Origin: Mariprofundus sp.
Lineage (GTDB): Bacteria; Pseudomonadota; Zetaproteobacteria; Mariprofundales; Mariprofundaceae
Length of the DNA stretch: 9,220 nt
Assembly: GCA_021772845.1 (NCBI GenBank)
Contig: JAJFLF010000176.1
Coordinates: 1 to 9,220 of the forward strand
Direction of reading: 5' to 3'
Shown piece by piece: positions 1 through 5,589 of the stretch. A model generated the notes under the pieces. The model was not told the DNA's origin and did not search any database. It saw only the letters and a program-made list of their open reading frames with translations. How positions within the stretch are numbered: the first letter of the stretch is position 1; every line of letters starts with the position of its first letter. The position numbers and the translations under genes were made by a program.

Positions 1-27
1 GCCGTTCGACCTAAGCCGTCTTGCTGC

Positions 28-64
28 GGGCGGCGAACATTAGCGCCTGTTTTCGGTACGTCAA
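28..64 (-). promoter_or_regulatory. rRNA-type promoter, third copy (nearest left edge)
   Basis: On the minus strand: -35 TTGACG (59-64), a 16-bp spacer (43-58), -10 TAATGT (37-42), and discriminator TCGCCGCCC (28-36). T- and A-runs at about 70-100 (plus strand) provide an AT-rich upstream region. The transcript would run through 1-27 and leave the window. No boxA antitermination signal or 16S sequence is visible in those few bases. Confidence 0.7.
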
Positions 65-129
65 TACCTATGTTTTAACTTCCCTACAGTGACTTGTTTT
101 TGCCTTTCGGCAGCAACGCGTCTCGTCGA

Positions 130-166
130 GGGCGGCGAACAATAGCGAGCAAACTCACTGCGTCAA
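130..166 (-). promoter_or_regulatory. rRNA-type promoter, second copy
   Basis: On the minus strand: -35 TTGACG (161-166), a 16-bp spacer (145-160), -10 TATTGT (139-144), and discriminator TCGCCGCCC (130-138). It is identical in layout to the copies on either side. The -10 box differs by one base from the other two. An A/T-rich stretch with an A-run (roughly 172-198 on the plus strand) lies upstream and could act as an UP element. Confidence 0.7.
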
Positions 167-230
167 CACCTGCGTTAAACATCCCTTTTGAAGTAAACCA
201 GAGCCCTTTCAGGCCCGACCCAACTCGTCA

Positions 231-267
231 GGGCGGCGGACATTAGCGCCCGCAATGCTAGCGTCAA
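231..267 (-). promoter_or_regulatory. rRNA-type promoter, first (tyrS-proximal) copy
   Basis: On the minus strand: -35 TTGACG (262-267), a 16-bp spacer (246-261), -10 TAATGT (240-245), then a GC-only discriminator CCGCCGCCC (231-239). A 16-bp spacer with a GC-rich discriminator is the known layout of ribosomal P1 promoters controlled by ppGpp/DksA. The DNA just upstream (268-290) is AT-rich with A/T tracts, fitting an UP element. The -35 box begins about 20 bp past the tyrS stop codon. The predicted start is near 231-233. No rRNA sequence is in the window, so the target is inferred. Confidence 0.72.
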
Positions 268-288
268 CAGCTTTATGATTAACTACTT

Positions 289-1476
289 TTAATCTTCGAC
301 AGAAAGGTTGAGGAACTTACGTTTCCCAAGCTTGATCAGGTATGGACCACCCACTTTTAGCTGGTGATCTTTGTCGGTTACTTTCTCACCATCAATGGAA
401 AGCGCGTTCTGTTTCACCATACGCATGCCCTCACCATTGGATGATGTTAACCCAGATTGCGATAGTGCTTTGATAATCCACAACGAACCATCTTCTGATG
501 GCAGACTCATCTCGGGCACATCATCAGGAATTTCCTTCTTGGTAAATTGCGCTTCAAAACCAGCACGAGCCGCTTGCCCTGCGCCTTCACCATGGAAACG
601 GTCGACAATGGTAGCCGCCAATAACTTCTTCGCTTCCATCGGATGCATGGTTTTCACCTCATCCAGGTCCAGATCGGTGAGCAGTTCATAATATTTAAAC
701 ATCAGATCGTCAGAGGCACTCATCAATTTACCGAATTGATCTTTGGCAGGTTCAGCTACCCCGACATAGTTATTTAGAGATTTAGACATCTTGTTCACAC
801 CATCCAAACCTTCAAGCAACGGCATAGTCATAATAACCTGCTGCGCTTTTCCATACGCACCCTGTAACTGACGGCCCATGAGCAAGTTGAACTTCTGATC
901 ATTTCCGCCCAACTCCACATCGGCATCCAGTGCAACCGAGTCATAACCCTGCACCAGCGGATAGAGGAATTCGTGGATGGCAATCGACTGACCACCTTTA
1001 TAACGCTTTTCGAAATCATCACGCTCCAGCATTCGCGCCACAGTAGCCTTGCCGGAAATACGGATCAGATCAGCCGCCGTCAGATTACCCAACCATTCGG
1101 AATTAAAGCGCACCTCGGTCTGAGCCGGATCAAGCACCTTAAACACCTGCTCTTTATAGGATTCAGCATTGAGCAGCACTTCATCATGTGTCAAAGGAGG
1201 GCGCGTTTCATTCTTGCCGGTCGGATCACCAATCGTGCCTGTGAAATCACCGATCAGAAATACCACCTGATGGCCACAGTGCTGAAACTGACGCAGTTTT
1301 TCCAATAGGACGGTATGGCCCAGATGCAGATCAGGTGCAGTAGGATCAAAACCTGCTTTCACGCGCAACGGGCGATCCTCTTTCTGTGCCTGTTTCAATT
1401 TTGCTTCAAGACTGCCTGCCGGTAAAATCTCCAGCGTTCCACGACTCAGCAGCTCCATCTGTTCCTGAATGTTCAT
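289..1476 (-). CDS. tyrS: Tyrosine--tRNA ligase (TyrRS)
   Basis: Cytoplasmic class I aminoacyl-tRNA synthetase that activates tyrosine with ATP and charges tRNA-Tyr. From the ATG at 1476 it is 395 residues. The HIGH signature is HLGH at 51-54, preceded by the typical AGFDPTAPDLHLGH stretch. GDFTGTIGDPTG lies at 76-87, the tyrosine-binding QGYDS at 176-180, GGNDQ at 190-194 and the KMSKS loop at 229-233. The C-terminal ~60 residues resemble the S4 RNA-binding domain (SIDGEKV, LKVG, LIKLGKRKF). The length suits the shorter TyrZ-like branch rather than the ~424-residue E. coli type. Start choice: a GTG two codons upstream (1482) is in frame, but it overlaps the AGAGG ribosome site, whereas ATG 1476 sits five bases after it. 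There is no terminator after the stop codon, so transcripts may run into the rRNA-type promoters at 28-267. Confidence 0.96.
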   Translation of the reverse strand: MNIQEQMELLSRGTLEILPAGSLEAKLKQAQKEDRPLRVKAGFDPTAPDLHLGHTVLLEKLRQFQHCGHQVVFLIGDFTGTIGDPTGKNETRPPLTHDEVLLNAESYKEQVFKVLDPAQTEVRFNSEWLGNLTAADLIRISGKATVARMLERDDFEKRYKGGQSIAIHEFLYPLVQGYDSVALDADVELGGNDQKFNLLMGRQLQGAYGKAQQVIMTMPLLEGLDGVNKMSKSLNNYVGVAEPAKDQFGKLMSASDDLMFKYYELLTDLDLDEVKTMHPMEAKKLLAATIVDRFHGEGAGQAARAGFEAQFTKKEIPDDVPEMSLPSEDGSLWIIKALSQSGLTSSNGEGMRMVKQNALSIDGEKVTDKDHQLKVGGPYLIKLGKRKFLNLSVED

Positions 1477-1565
1477 ATTCACCTCTTGCCTCTATCTCAA
1501 ACACGCACTACTCAGCAGTGGCGCGAGCGCGAATCATGGCATCCTACCTTGCTCACCGCCAGTGC

Positions 1566-1581
1566 AGTGAGATAGATCACA
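1566..1581. promoter_or_regulatory. CRP/Vfr-like palindrome
   Basis: AGTGA (1566-1570), six bases GATAGA, then TCACA (1577-1581). This matches the CRP half-site pattern TGTGA-N6-TCACA at nine of ten conserved positions. Its centre is about 61 bp upstream of the start predicted from the -10 box at 1622-1627, which is the classic class I activator position. It is also a possible site acting on divergent tyrS. Whether the organism has a CRP-family regulator is not visible here. Confidence 0.4.
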
Positions 1582-1618
1582 GATAATTCACTGTAGAGAG
1601 ATATGTTGCGTGTTATTC

Positions 1619-1627
1619 TGCTATAAT
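1619..1627 (+). promoter_or_regulatory. Extended -10 promoter of the 1680-2429 gene
   Basis: TGCTATAAT: a perfect TATAAT (1622-1627) with the extended TGN element in front (1619-1621). No convincing -35 hexamer lies 16-18 bp upstream, which fits an extended -10 or activator-dependent promoter. The expected start is near 1634-1635, leaving a ~45-base leader that ends in AGGAG (1670-1674), five bases before the ATG at 1680. Confidence 0.6.
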
Positions 1628-1679
1628 ATGCATGATAAGAACTTGGAATTGACAACGAATTGAACACACAGGAGCTCAA

Positions 1680-2429
1680 ATGACCGACAATGATCGCGAC
1701 ATCCCTGCAGAAGAAACAAACACTCAGCCCAGCAAAGAAGCTTCCAAAGGTTCGTGCTGCAATCCACATCTATCTTTATATATATCTATAGCAGCTCTAT
1801 TAATGGCTGGATATGCTCTGTTCATCACCACCAACAAACATGATAACAGCGCCATGCAATCTCAGCTCATCCAGTTGGACAGCAAAGTAGCAGGACTTGA
1901 CGATCAATTAAGTGCATTAAGTCATGAAGTACAAAGCAACCGGGAAAGTCTGGTTCAAACAAAGCTAAAGAAAGCTCTGGAAAACATTCGTGATATCAGA
2001 GAACTGGCAGAAGAAGGTGCTAAAGCGACCATCTCTGAAGTGGAAGAGATGTTGCAGAACCTGACTGAACTTGGTGATCAACTAAGCACACCTGAGGTAT
2101 CGGAAACACCGCAAACAAACGAAGTCATCAAAACACTGCAGCATGACACCATCGCGGATGAACCGGGTGTAACTCCAGTGATTGATACTAAAACCGACGA
2201 TGCCAATGGGCAGGACGATGGCATCAGCGATGATACAAGCAGCAAGGAACAGAATAGATCAAGCAGTTCAGAATCCATCCTCTCCGAACTACTGGATGCA
2301 GCGTCCACAGGCGATTCTGAAACAAAGCTACAAGATACAAAACAACCAACTGACACAGGAACGAATACAGACAAACCTGAAGTCAATCTGGCCCCTGCCG
2401 CTGTTCCATCTGGGCCTCAGGCTTTTTAA
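1680..2429 (+). CDS. Membrane-anchored coiled-coil protein of unknown function
   Basis: I do not recognise the family. The 249-residue product has a short hydrophilic N-terminus (1-30) with adjacent cysteines at 26-27, one transmembrane segment at about 31-51 (LSLYISIAALLMAGYALFITT), a heptad-like helical region at about 57-135 rich in Leu, Gln, Glu and Lys, and a long acidic Ser/Thr/Asp-rich tail (about 136-249) that looks disordered and ends in a Pro/Ala-rich stretch. With no positive cluster after the membrane segment, the coiled coil and tail are probably outside the cytoplasm (N-in, C-out), but this is inference. The start is supported by AGGAG five bases upstream and the extended -10 promoter at 1619-1627. 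It is a single-gene unit, divergent from tyrS and ending at the terminator at 2454-2500. It has the general shape of small cell-envelope scaffold or HemX-like proteins, but no specific motif supports a name. Confidence 0.8.
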   Translation: MTDNDRDIPAEETNTQPSKEASKGSCCNPHLSLYISIAALLMAGYALFITTNKHDNSAMQSQLIQLDSKVAGLDDQLSALSHEVQSNRESLVQTKLKKALENIRDIRELAEEGAKATISEVEEMLQNLTELGDQLSTPEVSETPQTNEVIKTLQHDTIADEPGVTPVIDTKTDDANGQDDGISDDTSSKEQNRSSSSESILSELLDAASTGDSETKLQDTKQPTDTGTNTDKPEVNLAPAAVPSGPQAF

Positions 2430-2453
2430 CTTCATCTAAAACTCAGCAGTCAA

Positions 2454-2500
2454 GAATAAAAAAAGGCCCGCTTACCAAGTAAGCGGGCCTTTTTTTATTC
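2454..2500. terminator. Perfect bidirectional intrinsic terminator
   Basis: Two perfectly complementary 22-base arms (2454-2475 and 2479-2500) around a CAA loop. The core is GGCCCGCTTAC/GTAAGCGGGCC, flanked by A7 on the left and T7 on the right, so it has a U-tract in either direction. It lies between the convergent genes 1680-2429 (plus) and hflK-hflC-DUF2065 (minus) and should stop both. Confidence 0.93.
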
Positions 2501-2533
2501 ATTATAATCTTTCTATCTGTCGAAACCTGTTAC

Positions 2534-2719
2534 CTAAGCTCGTACCCATTTCACGACCAACCAACCGATCGCCACTGCCAGCAAGCCCATCAAACGCAAA
2601 GCCTGCGGAGACATGTCCGGAAGCTTGCGCATGGTGTTGATCATTGCCTGTGGAAACAGCGCATAGATCGCCCCTTCCAGCACCAACACCAAACCCACCG
2701 CTGTCCAAAGATCATCCAT
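2534..2719 (-). CDS. DUF2065 (YjeT-like) small inner-membrane protein
   Basis: A 61-residue protein with two predicted membrane segments (about 7-24 and 42-58) joined by a short loop with NTMRKLPDMSPQALRLMGL. This RK-L/P-x-x-LR-x-x-G layout is characteristic of DUF2065. In E. coli the homologue yjeT also follows hflC, so the position supports the call. The start codon lies 33 bases after the hflC stop codon and probably belongs to the same transcript. No strong ribosome site is seen before the ATG at 2719. Its function is not established. It is the last gene before the shared terminator at 2454-2500. Confidence 0.85.
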   Translation of the reverse strand: MDDLWTAVGLVLVLEGAIYALFPQAMINTMRKLPDMSPQALRLMGLLAVAIGWLVVKWVRA

Positions 2720-2752
2720 GATCGTGGCTACTTATTCAGATACAGTCGTGAA

Positions 2753-3625
2753 TTACTTGCGTGACTGTTCAAAGAAACGGAAAAACTCTGAATCAGGTGA
2801 CATCACCAGGCGTGTATCGGTACCGATAGAGTTACGGTATGCCTCTAGAGAACGCGTAAACGAATAGAACTTCGCATCCTTATTATATGCTTTCGCATAA
2901 ATAGCAGTCGATTCCGCATCGCCTTTACCACGAACAATTTCAGATTTCTTATAGGCTTCAGCCACTAGAGTCTTCTGAATCTTTTCAGCTTCAGCACGAA
3001 TTTCTCTGGCCGCTTCTTCACCTTCAGAACGGTATTCTTTGGCAATACGACCACGCTCAGCTTTCATACGCTGAAATACAGCTTCCGAGTTTTCCTGCGG
3101 CAGATCGGCACGTTTAATACGCACATCAATCACGGTAATGCCATATTCCTGCACACCTGCATCTGCACGATCACGAATCGATTTCATCAGAGCAATACGC
3201 AGGTCTTCTTTATCACCACCGGATACGATCTCATGCAAGGTATGCTGACCCAACACTTCACGTACTTTACCACGCACTACATCATCCATTCGTGCTTTCA
3301 CACCAGTCTGAGTCCGCGCCACCTGATACACTTTAAGCGGCTCGGTAATACGCCAGCGCGCATAGCTATCTACCATAATAGACTTTTTATCCTTGGTGAT
3401 CACTTCATTCGGCGGCACATCACTTTCCAGCAAACGCTTATCGAATGTTACAATACTCTGCCATGGCGGCTTGAAATGCAGACCTGCATCCTGCACCACT
3501 GCTTTCGGATTACCGAACTGCAACACCAGCGCCTGTTCGCGCTGATCCACAACATACGTACTCATACTAAGCACAACTGCAACTGCACCTAGAACAATAG
3601 CTATCATCGTTAATTTCGGACTCAT
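2753..3625 (-). CDS. hflC: FtsH protease modulator subunit HflC (SPFH/prohibitin family)
   Basis: A 290-residue inner-membrane protein. An N-terminal signal-anchor helix (about 6-26) is followed by the opening VVDQREQALVLQFGNPKAVVQDAGLHFKPPW of the SPFH/band-7 domain, which faces the periplasm, and then a long charged helix (about 180-250: ERGRIAKEYRSEGEEAAREIRAEAEK and on) typical of HflC assembly. With HflK it forms the large cage around FtsH that restricts access to membrane substrates. The ATG overlaps the hflK stop codon in an ATGA, and GAGG lies seven bases upstream, so the two are translationally coupled, which fits a stoichiometric complex. Length and order match the family. Confidence 0.96.
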   Translation of the reverse strand: MSPKLTMIAIVLGAVAVVLSMSTYVVDQREQALVLQFGNPKAVVQDAGLHFKPPWQSIVTFDKRLLESDVPPNEVITKDKKSIMVDSYARWRITEPLKVYQVARTQTGVKARMDDVVRGKVREVLGQHTLHEIVSGGDKEDLRIALMKSIRDRADAGVQEYGITVIDVRIKRADLPQENSEAVFQRMKAERGRIAKEYRSEGEEAAREIRAEAEKIQKTLVAEAYKKSEIVRGKGDAESTAIYAKAYNKDAKFYSFTRSLEAYRNSIGTDTRLVMSPDSEFFRFFEQSRK

Positions 3626-4731
3626 TTCGCCACCTCTACCTTACCGCTGCTTTTATTCAGTGGTAAATATGGCAACACGCTGCCAGCAACCGCACCATCA
3701 ATAATGGTTTTATCTGCTTTAGTCATCACCTGTTCCATCGTTTCCATATAGAGACGTTTACGGGTTACTTCAGGGGCCAGATTATAAGCAGTCAACAGTA
3801 ATTCGAAACGCTCGGACTCACCCTTGGCACGCTCAACCACTTCTTTTGCATACGCTTCAGCATCGAGTACCATCTTCTTGCTTTCACCACGGGCTTTTGG
3901 AATTATATCATTGGCATAGGCCTGTGCTTCGTTCTTGGCACGTTCCCTGTCTTCACGCGCTGATGCCACATCCTTGAATTCCTTGATCACACGCTCTGGT
4001 GGCTGCACATCTTGCAATTTGATGGTACTGATAGAGATACCAGCGCCATAACCATCAAGAATAGTCTGAATCAAGTCCTGCGTCTCAACTTCCACTTCTG
4101 CTTTCTTGGTGGTCAACACATCATCAATAGAGGTACGGCCAATGATTTCACGAATGGCTGACTCAGCCGCATCGCGCACCGTTTTGGTAGCGCTGTCAAT
4201 ATTGAATAGGATATCTTCTACACTCTTAATTTTATATTGCACAATAAACGAGATATCGACGATATTCTCATCCTTGGTCAACATCAGTGATTCGTTATTA
4301 CGTTTACGAATTGAACCATCGCCAGACTGACGGAAGCCGATTTCCAAGCGCTGTACACGTGTCACTGGAAGCTTCTCAACACGGTCAACCGGATACGGAA
4401 TTGTCCAGTTCAAACCCGGACCTGTAGTCGAAGTATGTTTACCGAAACGTAGTATTACCGCTTCTTCATCGGCTGCAACCATATAAAAGCCGGAAGCAAT
4501 CCAGACGACGAATAGCACGCCCAAAATAGCCGTGATTGCATTTTTATTGATATTCAGATCACCATTGGAGCCGCCACCGCTATTGCCGCCGCCGCCAAAA
4601 AAGCCGCCAAAGCGTTCCTGCAAGCGTTTGAGCACCTCGTCCAGGTCAGGTGGGGTCTGGTTGTTGTTACCGCCACCACCTTGCTTACCCCAAGGATTCT
4701 GATTGTTACCGTTCTGGTCGCTCCAAGGCAT
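3622..4731 (-). CDS. hflK: FtsH protease modulator subunit HflK (SPFH/prohibitin family)
   Basis: A 369-residue partner of HflC. The N-terminus MPWSDQNGNNQNPWG, the glycine/asparagine-rich stretch (about 15-57) containing PPDLDEVLKRLQERFGGFFGGGG, a transmembrane helix (about 65-86) and the following ADEEAVILRFGK are all standard HflK features. The SPFH domain continues to about 270, then a long charged helix (ERAKNEAQAYANDIIPKARGE and on). Start choice: the frame stays open to an ATG at 4800, but the ATG at 4731 has GGAGG six bases upstream and gives the conserved HflK N-terminus, so the extra 23 codons are rejected. The E. coli neighbours hflX, hfq and miaA are absent upstream. Instead there is a long non-coding region, so the operon probably starts here. 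The promoter is not clear, though 4800-4895 is AT-rich. Confidence 0.95.
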   Translation of the reverse strand: MPWSDQNGNNQNPWGKQGGGGNNNQTPPDLDEVLKRLQERFGGFFGGGGNSGGGSNGDLNINKNAITAILGVLFVVWIASGFYMVAADEEAVILRFGKHTSTTGPGLNWTIPYPVDRVEKLPVTRVQRLEIGFRQSGDGSIRKRNNESLMLTKDENIVDISFIVQYKIKSVEDILFNIDSATKTVRDAAESAIREIIGRTSIDDVLTTKKAEVEVETQDLIQTILDGYGAGISISTIKLQDVQPPERVIKEFKDVASAREDRERAKNEAQAYANDIIPKARGESKKMVLDAEAYAKEVVERAKGESERFELLLTAYNLAPEVTRKRLYMETMEQVMTKADKTIIDGAVAGSVLPYLPLNKSSGKVEVAK

Positions 4732-4898
4732 ACCGAACCTCCATACATAAGACAGCGGCGCAGTGTAGCCATCTAAATCAGCGATTGCACCCCCTACCAA
4801 ACTGCAAAGTTAATAAGGTTATTAAAAAGTGACTTTATTCAAGCTAATACTAAGAAATATCTAACTACTCATAGCCCTATAAAATAAGGCTGTATCCG

Positions 4899-4993
4899 TT
4901 CAGCTCGCCCATTGCTGTCCGGCACCGAAGAGAATATGAGGCACACGTCTGCATGTGAGCAACAGCAAGCGGGAAACAGATGGAAGAGCTGAA
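4899..4993. repeat. Nested inverted repeats upstream of hflK
   Basis: Three complementary arm pairs are nested in 95 bases. The outer pair is TTCAGCTC (4899-4906) with GAGCTGAA (4986-4993). The middle pair is TTGCTGT (4912-4918) with ACAGCAA (4962-4968). The apical hairpin is GCACACGT (4941-4948) with ATGTGAGC (4953-4960), with one mismatch, one wobble and a CTGC loop. An unpaired ~22-base stretch (4919-4940) lies on one side only. The arrangement could fold as an RNA on either strand. On the minus strand it would lie in or before the hflK leader, about 170 bases from the start codon. A weaker hairpin (about 4873-4891) follows on the same side. No known RNA family was recognised. Confidence 0.45.
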
Positions 4994-5016
4994 TAGTCAT
5001 AGAAATAATATAGCTT

Positions 5017-5050
5017 AAAAAAAGAAAGGCCCCGACGGGTGTCGGGGCCT
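5017..5050 (-). terminator. Leftward intrinsic terminator
   Basis: A perfect 10-bp stem, AGGCCCCGAC (5027-5036) with GTCGGGGCCT (5041-5050), and a GGGT loop. On the minus strand it is followed by TTTCTTTTTTT (5027 down to 5017). The other side is not T-rich, so it acts on leftward transcripts only. No gene ends just to its right. The nearest leftward gene is tRNA-Gln, which has its own terminator, so this is either a backup or the end of an unrecognised transcript between 5051 and 5460. Confidence 0.85.
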
Positions 5051-5053
5051 GAT

Positions 5054-5116
5054 GCCTGACGCGAAACACTAGGGAGGGGAGGGAGGAATAGCGCCAGACA
5101 CGGCAAACACTAGGGA
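5054..5116. repeat. Short imperfect direct repeat (two copies, 41 bp apart)
   Basis: The 22 bases at 5054-5075 and the 24 bases at 5093-5116 share the frame GCCnGAC...AAACACTAGGGA, with the 12-base AAACACTAGGGA identical (5064-5075 and 5105-5116). A purine-rich run of G and A (5071-5088) separates them. It lies just right of the terminator at 5017-5050. No function is apparent. Confidence 0.5.
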
Positions 5117-5211
5117 TGGAATCTTAGAGGGGTATTAATTGAATATTAAATGTTTTTCATGTAGGGAAGTCGAAAACGGCAAGAAAAAGTAGAGAGGGGG
5201 TTGGGCGTTCC

Positions 5212-5404
5212 TTCACTTCGCCCTGCGGGGCCGTCACGCTGTGTGACTTCAAAACACAGCTTTGCTTATTATTAAGAACTAGAGAGGTAACTGATATGTC
5301 AGAGACGTGGATTATGTCGGACTCCTGTCCTCCACCCCTTTACCCCAGGGTACTCTCTCTTGCGCAAGCGCAATTCACCTTGCGGGGCCATCGCTAAGGC
5401 GATG
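5212..5404. repeat. Two degenerate copies of a TGCGGGGCC-hairpin element
   Basis: Copy A begins TTCACTTCGCCC at 5212, with core TGCGGGGCC at 5224-5232 followed by the hairpin GTCAC-gctgt-GTGAC (5233-5247). Copy B begins TTCACCT at 5374, with the same core at 5381-5389 followed by CATCGC-taag-GCGATG (5389-5404). The flanks and core are conserved, and the hairpin sequence has changed while staying paired. This resembles a small palindromic intergenic repeat such as a REP-type element, but no named family was identified. Confidence 0.5.
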
Positions 5405-5505
5405 TTCTAATCGGCTATCCTGCCGATTAGTCGACCAAGGCTCTCATCCTTAGTTCCACAGTAGGCATAAAAAAAGGACCCCGATTGGGGTCCTTTTTTT
5501 ATGCC
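5279..5505 (+). ncRNA. Candidate structured small RNA (hairpin chain)
   Basis: Consecutive short inverted repeats fill this stretch: CTGA/TCAG (5291-5302); GTGGA (5307-5311) with TCCAC (5331-5335), enclosing GGAC/GTCC (5319-5330); TACCC/GGGTA (5341-5352); TTGCG/CGCAA (5360-5373); CATCGC/GCGATG (5389-5404); CTAATCGGC/GCCGATTAG (5407-5430); then the perfect terminator at 5464-5505. A weak plus-strand promoter, GTGACT (5243-5248) with an 18-bp spacer and TATTAT (5267-5272), would start transcription near 5279 and give an RNA of about 220 bases. The strand is uncertain because all stems also form on the other strand, which has its own terminator at 5017-5050. No resemblance to 6S, SRP, RNase P or tmRNA was found. 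It may be only a repeat-rich spacer. Confidence 0.25.
5464..5505. terminator. Perfect bidirectional terminator after tRNA-Gln
   Basis: Perfectly complementary 19-base arms (5464-5482 and 5487-5505) with a GATT loop. The GC core is GGACCCC/GGGGTCC, flanked by A7 and T7. It begins at the base after the tRNA CCA end, so it terminates the tRNA transcript leftward. It would equally stop any rightward transcript from 5279. The layout matches the terminator at 2454-2500. Confidence 0.92.
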
Positions 5506-5579
5506 TGGCTGGGGGACGTGGATTCGAACCACGATTGACGGTGTCAGAGACCGCTGTCCTACCATTAGACGATCCCCCA
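5506..5579 (-). tRNA. tRNA-Gln (anticodon CUG)
   Basis: A 74-base cloverleaf with the CCA end encoded (5506-5508). The acceptor stem TGGGGGA/TCCCCCA has the T1-A72 pair typical of glutamine tRNAs, and the discriminator base is G73 (5509). The anticodon stem GCGGT/ACCGT holds the loop CTCTGAC with anticodon CTG, which reads CAG. The T arm has GTGG-TTCGAAT-CCAC. The 3' end is followed directly by a terminator, and a promoter lies about 10 bases before the 5' end. Confidence 0.95.
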
Positions 5580-5589
5580 TCTCTTCCGA

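Larger units (their letters stand above)
28..282 (-). repeat. Three tandem ~101-102 bp units carrying rRNA-type promoters
   Basis: Three copies of a conserved block start at 28, 130 and 231. Each has GGGCGGCG followed by AACATTAGCG or a close variant, a variable 16-base stretch, then CGTCAA at 59, 161 and 262, and a looser TTAAC or TTAAAC tail. The period is 102 then 101 bp. Only the promoter-like blocks are conserved and the DNA between them has diverged, so this looks like an old promoter multiplication kept by selection rather than a recent tandem duplication. On the minus strand each unit reads as a promoter and each is annotated separately. The array lies immediately downstream of tyrS and points out of the left edge. 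More copies could lie beyond base 1. Confidence 0.85.

Noticed and set aside
1477..1482. GTG start two codons upstream for tyrS
   Set aside because: The GTG overlaps the Shine-Dalgarno sequence itself, while ATG 1476 sits five bases after AGAGG.
4732..4800. N-terminal extension of HflK by 23 codons from an ATG at 4800
   Set aside because: The ATG at 4731 has GGAGG at ideal spacing and yields the conserved HflK N-terminus; the extension has no ribosome site.
4800..4860. Heat-shock (sigma-32) promoter for hflK, suggested by CTTGAAT
   Set aside because: No CCCCAT-like -10 box at a suitable distance; the region is AT-rich without a convincing promoter.
4869..5106. Two overlapping minus-strand open frames before hflK
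   Set aside because: They span the terminator stem and the inverted repeats, lack ribosome sites and resemble no known protein.
77..5172. Shared 11-base string TGTAGGGAAGT near 79-89 (minus strand) and 5160-5170 (plus strand)
   Set aside because: The surrounding sequence does not align beyond a short A-run, so chance is the simpler explanation.
5291..5335. Possible tRNA remnant, because short strings such as GACGTGGATT, GTCAGAGAC and CTGTCCT also occur in the tRNA-Gln gene
   Set aside because: The pieces are in a different order, there is no TTCGAAT T-loop and no cloverleaf can be formed.
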